From Planctomycetaceae bacterium (GTDB lineage: Bacteria > Planctomycetota > Planctomycetia > Planctomycetales > Planctomycetaceae): a stretch of DNA of 16,364 nt. This document shows, piece by piece, positions 6,868 to 15,213 of the stretch; positions within the stretch are counted from its first letter, which is position 1; the number at the start of each line of letters is the position of its first letter. The stretch spans positions 1-16,364 of the forward strand of contig DOCI01000257.1 in assembly GCA_003503535.1 (NCBI GenBank), written 5' to 3'. Position numbers and translations under genes: made by a program. The notes beneath the pieces are model-generated. The model saw only the letters and a program-made list of their open reading frames with translations. It did not search any database and was not told where the DNA came from.

Positions 6868-9800
6868 CTACGACTTAGCAGCAGAAGTCTTGACAATCTC
6901 GTAACCGAATCCAGCGAGGTTTTTTGCGATTTCCTGGATCGAAATTCTGTCAAGGTCTTTAAATTTCTGGTGCAGATCAGCATACGGCTGAATATTCCAG
7001 TTCCTTCTGACTTTCTTTGATTTTGATTCGTCCTCACACCAGAGGTCCATACTGGATTTATCATCGGGATCGAAATTGTTTGACAGATCGCAGTATTCGA
7101 AACCGAGGGACAACTTCTCTCGCAACCATCGGTCGTGCTCAAAGATTTGTATAGATTCGCCCACAGTTTCTTCGGGATGGTTGTCACTCGCATCGTCCAG
7201 GAAACTCAAGGGGGCGTTCGGTTCTTCGTGGGGAAAGCAACGACGAATCGTATAGCCTACGTCGCAGAGTTTGGCGACAATGAGTCGTGCGACAGCCCGG
7301 TTTGATTCCTTTTCCTGTTCGGAGATCTCGCCATAGGTTTGTGAAATGGGAGCACCCATTTCTTCACGAATTCGGCGATAGGCCTCATAGCAGTCTTTCG
7401 CCACGGGATCGATAATATCGGCTGTCAATTCTCCTTTCCTGACTTCCTCAAGAAAGTTCTCGCTGACGTGCATTTCCAATTGCTCTGAAGGGGGCAATTG
7501 AGAACTACCGAAATAGGCGATGCCAGCTAATTGAGACATCGTCAGCACAGATTCGAGCGAACGAGCCCCATGATGATAGCTGTTGACCCGTAGTAAGCCA
7601 CGTAAAACACTTTCGCTAATCGCAGCCCTTTTTGTTTTCGCGTCGATGAGTTGAGGATAGGTCCTTTCCAGCAAACTTCTCAAAATGATGGCCCGGCGAA
7701 CAATATGAGCGGGATCTAAATTTATATTCGTAGCGGAGTTTTCCGTATCAGTCCCATCCCGGTTGGGCCCCTTGACGTTGATGTGTCCCCGCAGACGACT
7801 GATGAAATCTGGTCCTTTCTTGAGCTTCATCTCGTCCGACTTCTCATCAGGATTCGACTGTTGTGAGGTGACCCCACCGGTCACTTTCTGCGCGAATTCG
7901 CCATAGGAATGGCTTGTTCCTCCTGCGAAGATGAATATCGCACGCCCTAACGGGTGGATGACACTACCTTCCCGAAATTCGCCGTCCTGCATCGGAGCCA
8001 GAAACTGCTTGAGCCATTTGAATCCATCCGAATCAAATTCATCCCAGAACACAAGAGGAGTTTCCCCACCGAGTGCCTGATCGCGAACTTGATGCAGGGC
8101 GGCTTGCAATTGACTCAAAGCCTCCTTCGGATCGTCAGGAAATTCGGACAGGTTGAATGTGAGAGGCGAAGCATTTTTCCCTGGCAAACTCTTCAGCAAT
8201 TGCTTGATTGCAAAACTCTTTCCCGATCCCGGTTGTCCAAACACCGCAATCGAGAGTGGTCGAGCGTCAGTCTTATTCTTTAGATAGGTTTCAATGAGCG
8301 ACCGAACCGCATTAATCCGCTCGATCTCCTCCCGGTCGACCGTCAAGTAGTTTCCGTAAGCGGCTTTGGGTACCGTTGTGAGCACTTTTTTCGCTCCCTG
8401 ACGGACAATCTGTGCCGCGACTGCATACATGTACTCAAGCGTCGGGCCAGCAAAATCACCCAGAAGGTCCGAATAATTTCCAGTGGAGCCACATTTTCGT
8501 TGTCCATCTCCCCGGCCGTGCATGCTGATCGGATTCGAGTCATCGTGAGGCCATGTCGTCGAGTAGGCAAATGCGGGGTCCGCCGCAATATTTTCACACC
8601 GCTTTGACGCTACAATCTGTAACCCCAGTGCAGCGATCTCTTTCTGGAGCTCATCTGACACATTGAGGCTGTTCGGGTTTTGCCACGCAAGTCGGGCCGT
8701 CAATCCCTTCCAATCGGGAGCCAGTTCCCCGCCATCGAAACCAGCTGTTCGGGGAATATTTCCGCAGATTTGATTGTGCCTCAAAGCGGAAAGTCCCCGT
8801 CCGAGTGCAATATAAACTGGATATCTTTCGGGATCGAGGGCGTGCATTGTCAGGCTTGCCGCGATGAGACTCATCGCTCCGAATACTTTCCCCAGAAACT
8901 TCTGACTGTGAATGCCTTCGACTTCGTCCGGCAGGTACAAAAATCGCTGTAGAGTCAGAGGAGCACGGTCTTCTCTGTTTGATTTTCGACTCTTTGCCCG
9001 CTTCTCTGAATCAATTTGGAACCAGTCTCGGCCCAATAGTGCTGCTGCTGAGCCGGAATCAAAAACGACGCAAACCCGCCGGCACCAAGCTAAATCGAAT
9101 GCGGAAGGACCTCGACGAAACTCTTCCTGAATTTCTTCTATTGTCCGATCCCAAGAAAGTCCCTTCGAAAGTTCGCTACCACGCTCACGTAGGTGTCCGA
9201 CATAAATGAGCACCGTCATACGCTCTCTTAATTCTGGAACGTGTAGCAGGAGGTTCCAGAGTTTGCTGCGATCAGGAGGGCCTCCCATCTTAAAAATAAT
9301 CTCGCTCGGTATTTGTGAGACGATCTTTTCAGAGAGGGCTTGGTGAGAGCCGCCTGCAGGATTCCAAACCTGTTCAATTTCCTGAAAGACCGAAGGCCAC
9401 AAGGCGGGATTTTCTGTGAACCCCAGCCTCAAATCATCGATGATCAGGACCGATGATCCTGTATCAAATGGCATCTTGTACAAGCTGTGAAGCTGTTTTG
9501 ACTGTTCGGAGTCAAGTTTTCTCAAATGACAGCCGAAGAACTTGTCCGCCCGAAAGACTGTTGTATTACTGTCTCGGTTGAAGGCCGGGAATTCTCGCCA
9601 GCGAGTATAAGACTTCGCAACTGGCAGAGATTTGAAGTCTGCGGATTCTGGACCGATAACGTTTGTCTCGCCGTATTCAGCCGCCGGAAAGACATTCTTA
9701 AGGACTCGTGTCATTAAGTCGGTCAAAAACCAGGCACCCCCCTTAGATACAAGTTCGATGGTTACAGCCTGCGGTTCAGAATACCCCGCTGTGGGGCGTT

Positions 9801-9885
9801 CGTCCGGAAGGAGATGATGATCAATTACTAAATCTCCAGTCACGGCCACAGTTCGTGAACAATTCGATGCGTCTTCATTTGTCAT
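6868..9885 (-). CDS. Giant PfkB-like / AAA+ ATPase / RyR-like protein
   Basis: A 1005-residue soluble protein. Residues 11-370 resemble a diverged PfkB/ribokinase fold: VAVTGDLVIDHH near the start, SKGGAWF where PfkB proteins have PGGA, VLIIDDLRLGF, and SKGLSWDRT ahead of a helical segment. Residues 540-790 are an AAA+ ATPase: Walker A FGQPGSGKS with K556, Walker B LVFWDEF with D615/E616, a sensor-1-like FIFAGGTS, a candidate arginine finger in ISRLRG (697-699) and sensor 2 around R775 in GARSLE. Residues 825-1000 look like one or two RyR domains: ISEQEKESNRAVA, then FEHDRWLREKLSLGFEYC and NIQPYADLHQKFKDLDR, following the eHdrW...Gf.y...pY.dL...dR pattern. Bacterial RyR domains have been predicted to sense NAD-derived or related nucleotides in conflict systems. 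It is the middle gene of SLOG-SLATT, this, and zinc-ribbon TIR. AAGGA stands 9 nt before the ATG. Likely role: an NTP-driven regulator or processor of the TIR signal (inference). AAA+ is certain; PfkB and RyR are profile-by-eye. Confidence 0.82.
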   Translation of the reverse strand: MTNEDASNCSRTVAVTGDLVIDHHLLPDERPTAGYSEPQAVTIELVSKGGAWFLTDLMTRVLKNVFPAAEYGETNVIGPESADFKSLPVAKSYTRWREFPAFNRDSNTTVFRADKFFGCHLRKLDSEQSKQLHSLYKMPFDTGSSVLIIDDLRLGFTENPALWPSVFQEIEQVWNPAGGSHQALSEKIVSQIPSEIIFKMGGPPDRSKLWNLLLHVPELRERMTVLIYVGHLRERGSELSKGLSWDRTIEEIQEEFRRGPSAFDLAWCRRVCVVFDSGSAAALLGRDWFQIDSEKRAKSRKSNREDRAPLTLQRFLYLPDEVEGIHSQKFLGKVFGAMSLIAASLTMHALDPERYPVYIALGRGLSALRHNQICGNIPRTAGFDGGELAPDWKGLTARLAWQNPNSLNVSDELQKEIAALGLQIVASKRCENIAADPAFAYSTTWPHDDSNPISMHGRGDGQRKCGSTGNYSDLLGDFAGPTLEYMYAVAAQIVRQGAKKVLTTVPKAAYGNYLTVDREEIERINAVRSLIETYLKNKTDARPLSIAVFGQPGSGKSFAIKQLLKSLPGKNASPLTFNLSEFPDDPKEALSQLQAALHQVRDQALGGETPLVFWDEFDSDGFKWLKQFLAPMQDGEFREGSVIHPLGRAIFIFAGGTSHSYGEFAQKVTGGVTSQQSNPDEKSDEMKLKKGPDFISRLRGHINVKGPNRDGTDTENSATNINLDPAHIVRRAIILRSLLERTYPQLIDAKTKRAAISESVLRGLLRVNSYHHGARSLESVLTMSQLAGIAYFGSSQLPPSEQLEMHVSENFLEEVRKGELTADIIDPVAKDCYEAYRRIREEMGAPISQTYGEISEQEKESNRAVARLIVAKLCDVGYTIRRCFPHEEPNAPLSFLDDASDNHPEETVGESIQIFEHDRWLREKLSLGFEYCDLSNNFDPDDKSSMDLWCEDESKSKKVRRNWNIQPYADLHQKFKDLDRISIQEIAKNLAGFGYEIVKTSAAKS

Positions 9886-10017
9886 TAACGCTTTTCCTTC
9901 AAACTGGATTTTCTACTGCAGCGACAAGCCCTCGACACAGCTTGTGTTGATACATTGTACACTAATTCTGGAAGTGATAAAACGGGGTGTGAACCGAAAG
10001 ATATTTTCCCGTCACTT
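9886..10017 (-). promoter_or_regulatory. Intergenic region with possible promoter for the AAA-RyR gene
   Basis: A 132-bp gap between two minus-strand genes. It contains a minus-strand TACAAT -10-like hexamer about 90 bp upstream of the ATG at 9885, without a convincing -35 partner. Closer to the gene is the AAGGA ribosome site (9895-9899). The gap is long enough for an internal promoter, so the AAA-RyR and TIR pair could be expressed apart from the SLOG gene. No clear terminator follows the SLOG stop. Confidence 0.3.
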
Positions 10018-11931
10018 TTATACCGCTTTAAGTGGCTGGTCTTGAAAAATCACTCGCCAGTCCAACACTTCGTTGACCATCGTCTGTGCGGCTGAATCGG
10101 CGGCGCGAGCGATGTCGGGCGAAAGTTGACGCAGTGATTCCGTCGAATCCAATCTGGCAAGCAACGACTTCATCAAATCAATGTCTTGACTTAAACGGTC
10201 TCGCATAGATCTCGACCTTTGAGAGACACGGCGAAATTCCGCCTGATTGCTAATACCAGCCAGAGCGGCCCCCAGGGCTGGAAAAAAACCACAGAAAAAA
10301 ATTAGTGTGTAACCCGGAGCAAGTTGAGGCCAATCGTGCCAGATGCCTTGGGCGAGATGTTGGAGGCAACAAACGAGTGTCAACCCGAGGACCAGCATTT
10401 CCAGCAAATGGAGTCGGTGCTCGATTCGTTCGGAGCGAATATGATTTATCTCATGAAACGCAAATTGGCTTTCCAGTAGAGACAATTGATCCTCTAACGA
10501 TCTCGCTAAATAATCACGATCCACAACCGCTGTCGGCAGACCGAGCCAACGTTCGACTGCCCTCGAGTACCAAGCCATCCAGGATGCTCCGGGGTCTCCA
10601 TAACTTCCCAGATGGTCCGGAACATTTGGCGTCACCCGCTGTCCGCCAAGGTGCGAAACGAGTCGTTGGTGCCGAATCATCTCCGCGAGCAAGCGATAGT
10701 CGAGCCAGCGACGATGCCAGGATGCGCGACGCCCGCGAATCACTAGAAACAGAATTGTCACGATCATCAAGAGTTCCAGTCCAGCGAAGATCAGTTCTCC
10801 GACAGAGTGCGGTTTCAGATGCAACCCCACGGCGCCTAAGGCCATCGCGACGGAAAACGCCGCTAAGAAGTAAGCCGCCACGAAAGCACTGCGATACCCA
10901 TCGGCATAGAGACTGGCAAGTTGGTCTGGCCAAGCGAAAAAAGGACGTAATGAGGCTATCGAACGCTCGACAGGATGTTCATTAACTTGCCCCCAATCTC
11001 CCTCTTCTCTCAGCTGCTCCTCGAAGGATTGGACCTTTGGCGACGGGGGCACCAAACGGCCTTTCGCGATTAAGTCACGAAACCATTGCCAGCAAATTCC
11101 CCAATGCCATTCTGGCCGAGTCTCGCGATAAAATGCCTCTAATAGTTTTTCTGAGCAATCGGAATGACTTGGGCCACTATCATATTGAGGAAGGTTCAGC
11201 AATCGCTCTACTTTTTCCGTGATTACAACATTGTCATCAGATGACTTCAATTCAGCTCGCTCCCCCTGCCCGGCAGCATCCTGGATCTGCAAAACGCTGG
11301 TGATTAGCTTCCAGTGATGAGGCATCTGGGCATCGATCCAAATGACTGGAACCTCTCGTTCGAGAGCGTCGTCGAGAGTTTGCTCGGTTCCGCCCCGTTT
11401 GTTTTTGCGAATCCCATCCCAGACAACAATCAGCACGTCAGATTGGTTGAGGATCACATCCCCAGCAACATGATAGGCGTACGATTCCGCTCCACGCTTA
11501 CCGTCCAGTTCAAAAATTCCGTCTGCTTTTCCCAAGAGATCTTCAAATGTTGCCAATGACTGTTCTTCCAGCGAATGTTCCCCACAAAAGTCCTTCTGAT
11601 ACTCTTTTCGAGCAAAAGGGAGTACGGCTGCTAATTGACATCCACCCGCTAGTGCCGCATTGGCAAACAATCGATCTACTCCCTCAGCAAGAGGAGTGAG
11701 TGCTCGAATGACTGGGAGTCCTTCATCATACATTTCGCGATGAGTCACATGATGGTGTTCGACTGAGCTACGGATTGCAGTCACAATATCTTCGAGTCGA
11801 TCCTGAAGAATTTCGGTCTCAGCAATATGTAGCCGGTTCGGGCGGTGTCCCACGACACCAATCCGAAAAGCGAGTTGAGGGCGTGGAGGCGAACTCAACT
11901 CATTGAGTGATTCCGGAACGTCATTCTCCAT
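10018..11931 (-). CDS. SLOG nucleotide-sensor fused to SLATT-like four-TM membrane effector
   Basis: A 637-residue protein. Residues 20-205 are a SLOG domain (SMF/DprA-LOG superfamily Rossmann fold): RIGVVGHRPNR, LTPLAEGVDRLFANAAL, AAVLPF followed by EY..DF, AYHVAGDVILNQSDVLIVVWDG, then RGGT (179-182). Residues 345-400 hold two TM helices followed by SWHRRWLDYRLLAEMIR, the helix typical of SLATT (SMODS- and SLOG-associating 2TM effector) domains. A second TM pair lies at about 507-528 and 540-560, followed by a long amphipathic tail. SLOG binds cyclic ADP-ribose isomers in Thoeris ThsA, and SLATT-type segments are predicted pore formers that kill or stop the cell when triggered. Its place at the head of the block containing a TIR gene suggests that ligand binding to SLOG opens the membrane part. 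The start has no Shine-Dalgarno. SLOG is confident, SLATT likely, ligand inferred. Confidence 0.88.
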   Translation of the reverse strand: MENDVPESLNELSSPPRPQLAFRIGVVGHRPNRLHIAETEILQDRLEDIVTAIRSSVEHHHVTHREMYDEGLPVIRALTPLAEGVDRLFANAALAGGCQLAAVLPFARKEYQKDFCGEHSLEEQSLATFEDLLGKADGIFELDGKRGAESYAYHVAGDVILNQSDVLIVVWDGIRKNKRGGTEQTLDDALEREVPVIWIDAQMPHHWKLITSVLQIQDAAGQGERAELKSSDDNVVITEKVERLLNLPQYDSGPSHSDCSEKLLEAFYRETRPEWHWGICWQWFRDLIAKGRLVPPSPKVQSFEEQLREEGDWGQVNEHPVERSIASLRPFFAWPDQLASLYADGYRSAFVAAYFLAAFSVAMALGAVGLHLKPHSVGELIFAGLELLMIVTILFLVIRGRRASWHRRWLDYRLLAEMIRHQRLVSHLGGQRVTPNVPDHLGSYGDPGASWMAWYSRAVERWLGLPTAVVDRDYLARSLEDQLSLLESQFAFHEINHIRSERIEHRLHLLEMLVLGLTLVCCLQHLAQGIWHDWPQLAPGYTLIFFCGFFPALGAALAGISNQAEFRRVSQRSRSMRDRLSQDIDLMKSLLARLDSTESLRQLSPDIARAADSAAQTMVNEVLDWRVIFQDQPLKAV

Positions 11932-12268
11932 AAGTTGATCTCAAATCTTGATACGATTCAATTGAACGGGTTACGGGCTCTCAGATTCAGAGTGGGCAAG
12001 AGGCGGGATGGAATTTCTGAATTCTCATTCGGGTATACCAGCTTATTTGCCACCTCAACGCCCAGACTGACATTGGTGTTTAAGCCGCTGACGTCGTTTT
12101 GCTCGCTCTATTGGCGTGACTTAGTCAACGCTATCACATAAATTACTATTCATGCGACAGATAGGCTACTGTATACAGATTGAATTGCCAGGCTTGGGAC
12201 GAATCAGGTTGACAGTAGCCGCTTCAGACTGGAAACGATAGAGCGACAGTGCAATATTCTGACAGAAA
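11932..12268. promoter_or_regulatory. Divergent intergenic region between SLOG and TM-TIR genes
   Basis: A 337-bp non-coding stretch between divergent starts, so it should hold promoters for both operons. A perfect -35-like TTGACA lies at 12209-12214 on the plus strand, but the sequence 17 nt further on is a poor -10. A 10-bp palindrome CTGTATACAG lies at 12169-12178. An open frame at 11935-12141 has no start context and low protein character, and I do not regard it as a gene. No RNA gene is seen. Confidence 0.45.
12169..12178. repeat. Perfect 10-bp palindrome, candidate operator
   Basis: CTGTATACAG reads the same on both strands and lies 91 bp before the TM-TIR start, inside the divergent region. 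It has the CTG-CAG ends of LexA-type boxes but is too short for the E. coli LexA spacing. It may be an operator for an unknown regulator, or chance. Confidence 0.25.
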
Positions 12269-13951
12269 GTGGCAGACCTGATGATTGCGGAAATTTTCTT
12301 GTTCGTCTGGGGCTCTCTCGCATTTGTCACTCTCGTATTTTATCTAATGCTCGGATTTCGCGGCCCGGTGGGGGAAAGGCGTTTCGGGCCTTTCGGATTC
12401 CTGGACCTGTCCTTTGTGATTCCGTTCGTTTGGCTTGCTTTCCGACATGGTTTCCGTTTCGACTGGGAACCGTCATTCAATTATATCGCGTGCTTGTCCT
12501 TCGTCAGTTTCTTGCTGGCGAATGTGATAGCTTTTTGTTTGTGGTACCAGACACGCTGGACGGTGAGGTTGCCGGAGTATCTTCAGCCGTCCGCCCTAGG
12601 GCAGATGCAGAGCCCTCTAAAACGAACTGGAATTCGGGGTCTCACACTTCAAGGATACTTGTTGATTTTCTTGCTAGCGAATTTTCCTGAGTCTAACCTT
12701 GGCTGGTGGCAGATCCCGATTCTGGGGCATCTCTTGATTCAAACTCTTGTGGTAGCGTTGCCAGTGTTTATCGTGTATCGCACATGGCGATTTGGTGGGT
12801 TTGAAGTTCTCGAACCACGGGACGGTGATTATGCCTGGGACGTTTTCGTGAGCTATAAAAGTGAAGACGCAAATGAAGTTCGTCTGATCGTTAATCAGTT
12901 GCTTGCACTCGGCATTCGAGTTTGGTTCGCAGAGTATCAAATCCGCTTTTTTGCACGAGACAAATTTCAAGACGCGATCGATACTGCAATTCGAGAGAGT
13001 CGTTTCGCAATCTTATTTACAAACGATCGCTACACGCGATCGGAATATGTCAAAAAAGAGATCGTGCAAATACTCGATCCGAAAGTTGGGAAAATCGAGC
13101 GAGTGATTGAAGTATGTCTTCCTCGCGAAGAAAAGATGCGAAGTCTCTACGGAGATCATATGCCGTCGGTCCCGAGTTTTGAGTATGCCGACAACCCAAT
13201 TGAACTCCTGGAATTTCTCGACACAGAGTTTACTTTAGGCATCGGCACGCAAAGGATTGATCAGTCGTGCAGACTCCTGAAATGTGACGGCGAGTCAAAA
13301 GATCGTGAACTATTTCGTGGGCGATACGATGGAGCAGATTTTTCGATTGACCACACAGGCTGGCACTTGGTCAAGAAAACTACCGTCACAATTGGTCCTT
13401 CTGGGCGGGAAGTGAGTGAACCAAGTCGAGAGATGGAGCAAATCAATCCAAGTGGTCTTCCAACCTTGAAAAATGATCCGAAGTTTGGGAAACCAGGGGC
13501 CAATTATCAGTTGCCCAGTTTCTCCCGGATAGTTGATGGTGACTTTCTGATCATTTCGATTCGCATGGGGCTCGATCCGCCTCGTTTGTCATATTTTCGG
13601 AGGCTTGCAGCGAATCGTCTACAAACCGAAACTGTCGAAGATCTGGATGATCGAGAAGTCTATGAGGACGGCATGGACTTCGCGTTGCTGCGAAGCGCCC
13701 GGCAGGCCGAGGAATGCTTCGGAGTTCACTTACTACATCATCTCGAGCGTCCACACTTGGCAATCACATGTTGGTCGATCGCTGACTGGCAAAGGCGGTA
13801 TTCGGTTGTATTTCCCCATCCGCACTCGGGACGTAATGTGGAATTTGCGATTTCAGTACGGTTTCCAATGCAATTCACCAAGTGCTGCGAAGCCGTTGCT
13901 GTGTGTGATAAGTTCGTTCAAGGCATTCGATGGGAGAGTATAAATGTCTGA
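12269..13951 (+). CDS. Membrane-anchored TIR protein with shared C-terminal domain
   Basis: A 560-residue protein. Residues 1-172 contain about four TM helices (roughly 8-30, 45-58, 72-93 and a pair-like 126-170 stretch that may count as two). Residues 189-325 are a TIR domain facing the cytoplasm: WDVFVSYKSED, RVWFAEYQI, FAILFTND, YVKKEI with E264 at the NADase catalytic position, and IEVCLPREE. Residues 350-555 are the beta-rich domain also found on the TIR proteins at 5536 and 15214: FSIDHTGWH, FGVHLLH (484-490), HLAIT, RRYSVVFPH (509-517), SGR (520-522). The TIR itself is closest to the one starting at 15214, so the two are probably paralogues. The start may be GTG at 12269 or ATG at 12281 (M5); neither has a clear Shine-Dalgarno. 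It overlaps the next gene by 8 bp, which indicates translational coupling. Likely a membrane-sited NAD-consuming effector or signal maker; activity is inferred. Confidence 0.87.
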   Translation: MADLMIAEIFLFVWGSLAFVTLVFYLMLGFRGPVGERRFGPFGFLDLSFVIPFVWLAFRHGFRFDWEPSFNYIACLSFVSFLLANVIAFCLWYQTRWTVRLPEYLQPSALGQMQSPLKRTGIRGLTLQGYLLIFLLANFPESNLGWWQIPILGHLLIQTLVVALPVFIVYRTWRFGGFEVLEPRDGDYAWDVFVSYKSEDANEVRLIVNQLLALGIRVWFAEYQIRFFARDKFQDAIDTAIRESRFAILFTNDRYTRSEYVKKEIVQILDPKVGKIERVIEVCLPREEKMRSLYGDHMPSVPSFEYADNPIELLEFLDTEFTLGIGTQRIDQSCRLLKCDGESKDRELFRGRYDGADFSIDHTGWHLVKKTTVTIGPSGREVSEPSREMEQINPSGLPTLKNDPKFGKPGANYQLPSFSRIVDGDFLIISIRMGLDPPRLSYFRRLAANRLQTETVEDLDDREVYEDGMDFALLRSARQAEECFGVHLLHHLERPHLAITCWSIADWQRRYSVVFPHPHSGRNVEFAISVRFPMQFTKCCEAVAVCDKFVQGIRWESINV

Positions 13952-14408
13952 CTTCGATCAAACCGACAATTCCCTGAGAGACATTTCGTTCCAAGACCGA
14001 GCACCTTGGTGGTTCAAAAATCGATGTGCAAAAGTTGCTGAAGAACTGTCGGATTACGGCGTTTTGATGCGAGACAGCGCGGCCGCCGATCCCTCTCAAG
14101 GCTTGGCAAAAATTGAATCCGAGATTCGCGTGCTCACTCAGTTTGACCCGAATCGACCTGAGCACTACGTGAATTTAGCACATGCGATCGCACTTGATCG
14201 AGGCGATAAACAATCCGAATGGGAAGACGCCTTGAATCGAGCCAAGCGTTTGTACTATTCCTTGCGTCGACTCAGTGACGGGAGAAATGCCACAGAGAAT
14301 AATATCGGAGAAGTCCTTCAGGTTGCCGCGATGATGTGTCAGCAATTTGCTCAATACAGCACTCGATGGGCACGAGTGCGAGATGCGTTGAGACGGGCGG
14401 AAGATTGA
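13944..14408 (+). CDS. Small helical protein of unknown function, coupled to TM-TIR
   Basis: A 154-residue soluble protein that I do not recognise. It has no signal peptide, TM segment or metal motif. Predicted content is almost all helix, with a TPR-like middle (FDPNRPEHYVNLAHAIAL, then SEWEDALNRAKRLYYSL). The ATG lies inside the last codons of the TM-TIR gene (8-bp overlap), a strong sign of coupled translation and of equal dosage of the two products. A protein in this position could be a regulator, adaptor or immunity-like partner of the TIR protein. The N-terminal part (SFQDRAPWWFKNRCAKVAEEL) is amphipathic. Function unassigned; the reading frame itself is credible because of overlap, length and even composition. 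Confidence 0.75.
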   Translation: MSDFDQTDNSLRDISFQDRAPWWFKNRCAKVAEELSDYGVLMRDSAAADPSQGLAKIESEIRVLTQFDPNRPEHYVNLAHAIALDRGDKQSEWEDALNRAKRLYYSLRRLSDGRNATENNIGEVLQVAAMMCQQFAQYSTRWARVRDALRRAED

Positions 14409-14450
14409 AATTACGCAAAACCAACTCATCTAATTGTTTTAGGATCGACT

Positions 14451-15101
14451 ATGAAACTCGGCATTCTATCTGATATCCACGGCGACCTTCGATCTCTCGA
14501 CATCGCCTTGAAGCTGTTTGCCGATCACAAAGTGAATCAGATTTTGTGTGCAGGCGACACCGTCGAAGGGGGGCCTCAGGATGGAAACGTCCTCGTCCGA
14601 CTTCAGGAAAACGCGATTCCCTGTGTACAGGGTAATCATGACGAAAACGCGGTTCGACATGCGGAGATGTTTGCGTTTACTGATGCAGAATACAAAGCTG
14701 CAGAGGCTTGCCAAACGCTTGACGAGAAATCACTGGCCTACTTGCGGAATCTACCACTGACCGAGTCATTCACCTTTGGTTCAGTAAGTTTACTCCTGGC
14801 GCATGCCACGCCTTCGAATAATGGTGCAGCGATATTTCTAAGTTCTCGCCATGATGTCATCGAGAAGAAATTCAAAAAAGATCTTTCTCGGATGAGCGAA
14901 GAAATCCTGATTGTCGGGCACACCCATTTCCCTTTTGACCTTCGCTTTCAGGACAAACGTGTCCTCAACCCGGGAGCGGTGTGCCAATTGTCTAATCGCG
15001 ACAGTCATACGTGTGCTGTCTTCGATCTCATCGACAATCACTTTTCAGTACTCGCTTTACCGACGGGAACGGAAGTAGACATTCGCCCGCTTGAGTTTTA
15101 G
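14451..15101 (+). CDS. Calcineurin-like metallophosphoesterase (YfcE/MJ0936 type)
   Basis: A 216-residue protein with every metal-binding motif of the family: D8-x-H10 in LSDIHGD, G35-D36 in CAGDTVEGGP, G61-N-H63-D64, H118 in LLLAHAT, and G156-H157-T-H159 followed by NPGAV. The length and the order of motifs fit the small cytoplasmic YfcE/MJ0936 phosphodiesterases (Metallophos_2), two-metal enzymes that act on phosphodiesters such as cyclic nucleotides. AGGA lies 8 nt before the ATG, and the gene sits 42 bp after the small helical gene, in line with the TIR genes on both sides. In this setting it could hydrolyse a TIR-made cyclic nucleotide and act as an off-switch. That is inference: many bacteria carry such enzymes as housekeeping genes. 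The active-site set is intact, so I expect a working enzyme. Confidence 0.9.
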   Translation: MKLGILSDIHGDLRSLDIALKLFADHKVNQILCAGDTVEGGPQDGNVLVRLQENAIPCVQGNHDENAVRHAEMFAFTDAEYKAAEACQTLDEKSLAYLRNLPLTESFTFGSVSLLLAHATPSNNGAAIFLSSRHDVIEKKFKKDLSRMSEEILIVGHTHFPFDLRFQDKRVLNPGAVCQLSNRDSHTCAVFDLIDNHFSVLALPTGTEVDIRPLEF

Positions 15102-15200
15102 GAGGGCGAGGCAGACAAGCGATTATTCAACGGATATTACTGTCGAACATAACCCCGGCAACTTTTTAAGTAGTATCTTTCTTTTTTTCATTACAACATT

Positions 15201-15207
15201 GGAAAGG
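15201..15207 (+). promoter_or_regulatory. Ribosome binding site for the TTG start of the last TIR gene
   Basis: GGAAAGG ends 6 nt before TTG at 15214. No ATG or GTG lies in frame between the upstream stop and TIR strand A (LFVSYKSED at residues 9-17), so this TTG is the best start. Confidence 0.6.
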
Positions 15208-15213
15208 CTGGCT

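Noticed and set aside
10305..10985. 226-residue plus-strand open frame
   Set aside because: Lies wholly antisense to the well-supported SLOG-SLATT gene and is rich in Arg and Ser, as shadow frames are.
11935..12141. 68-residue open frame in the divergent intergenic region
   Set aside because: No ribosome site, no recognisable motif and it would occupy the expected promoter space.
12209..12237. TTGACA as a sigma-70 promoter for the TM-TIR gene
   Set aside because: The -35 is perfect but the hexamer at 17-nt spacing (GAAACG) is a poor -10; kept only as a remark in the intergenic entry.
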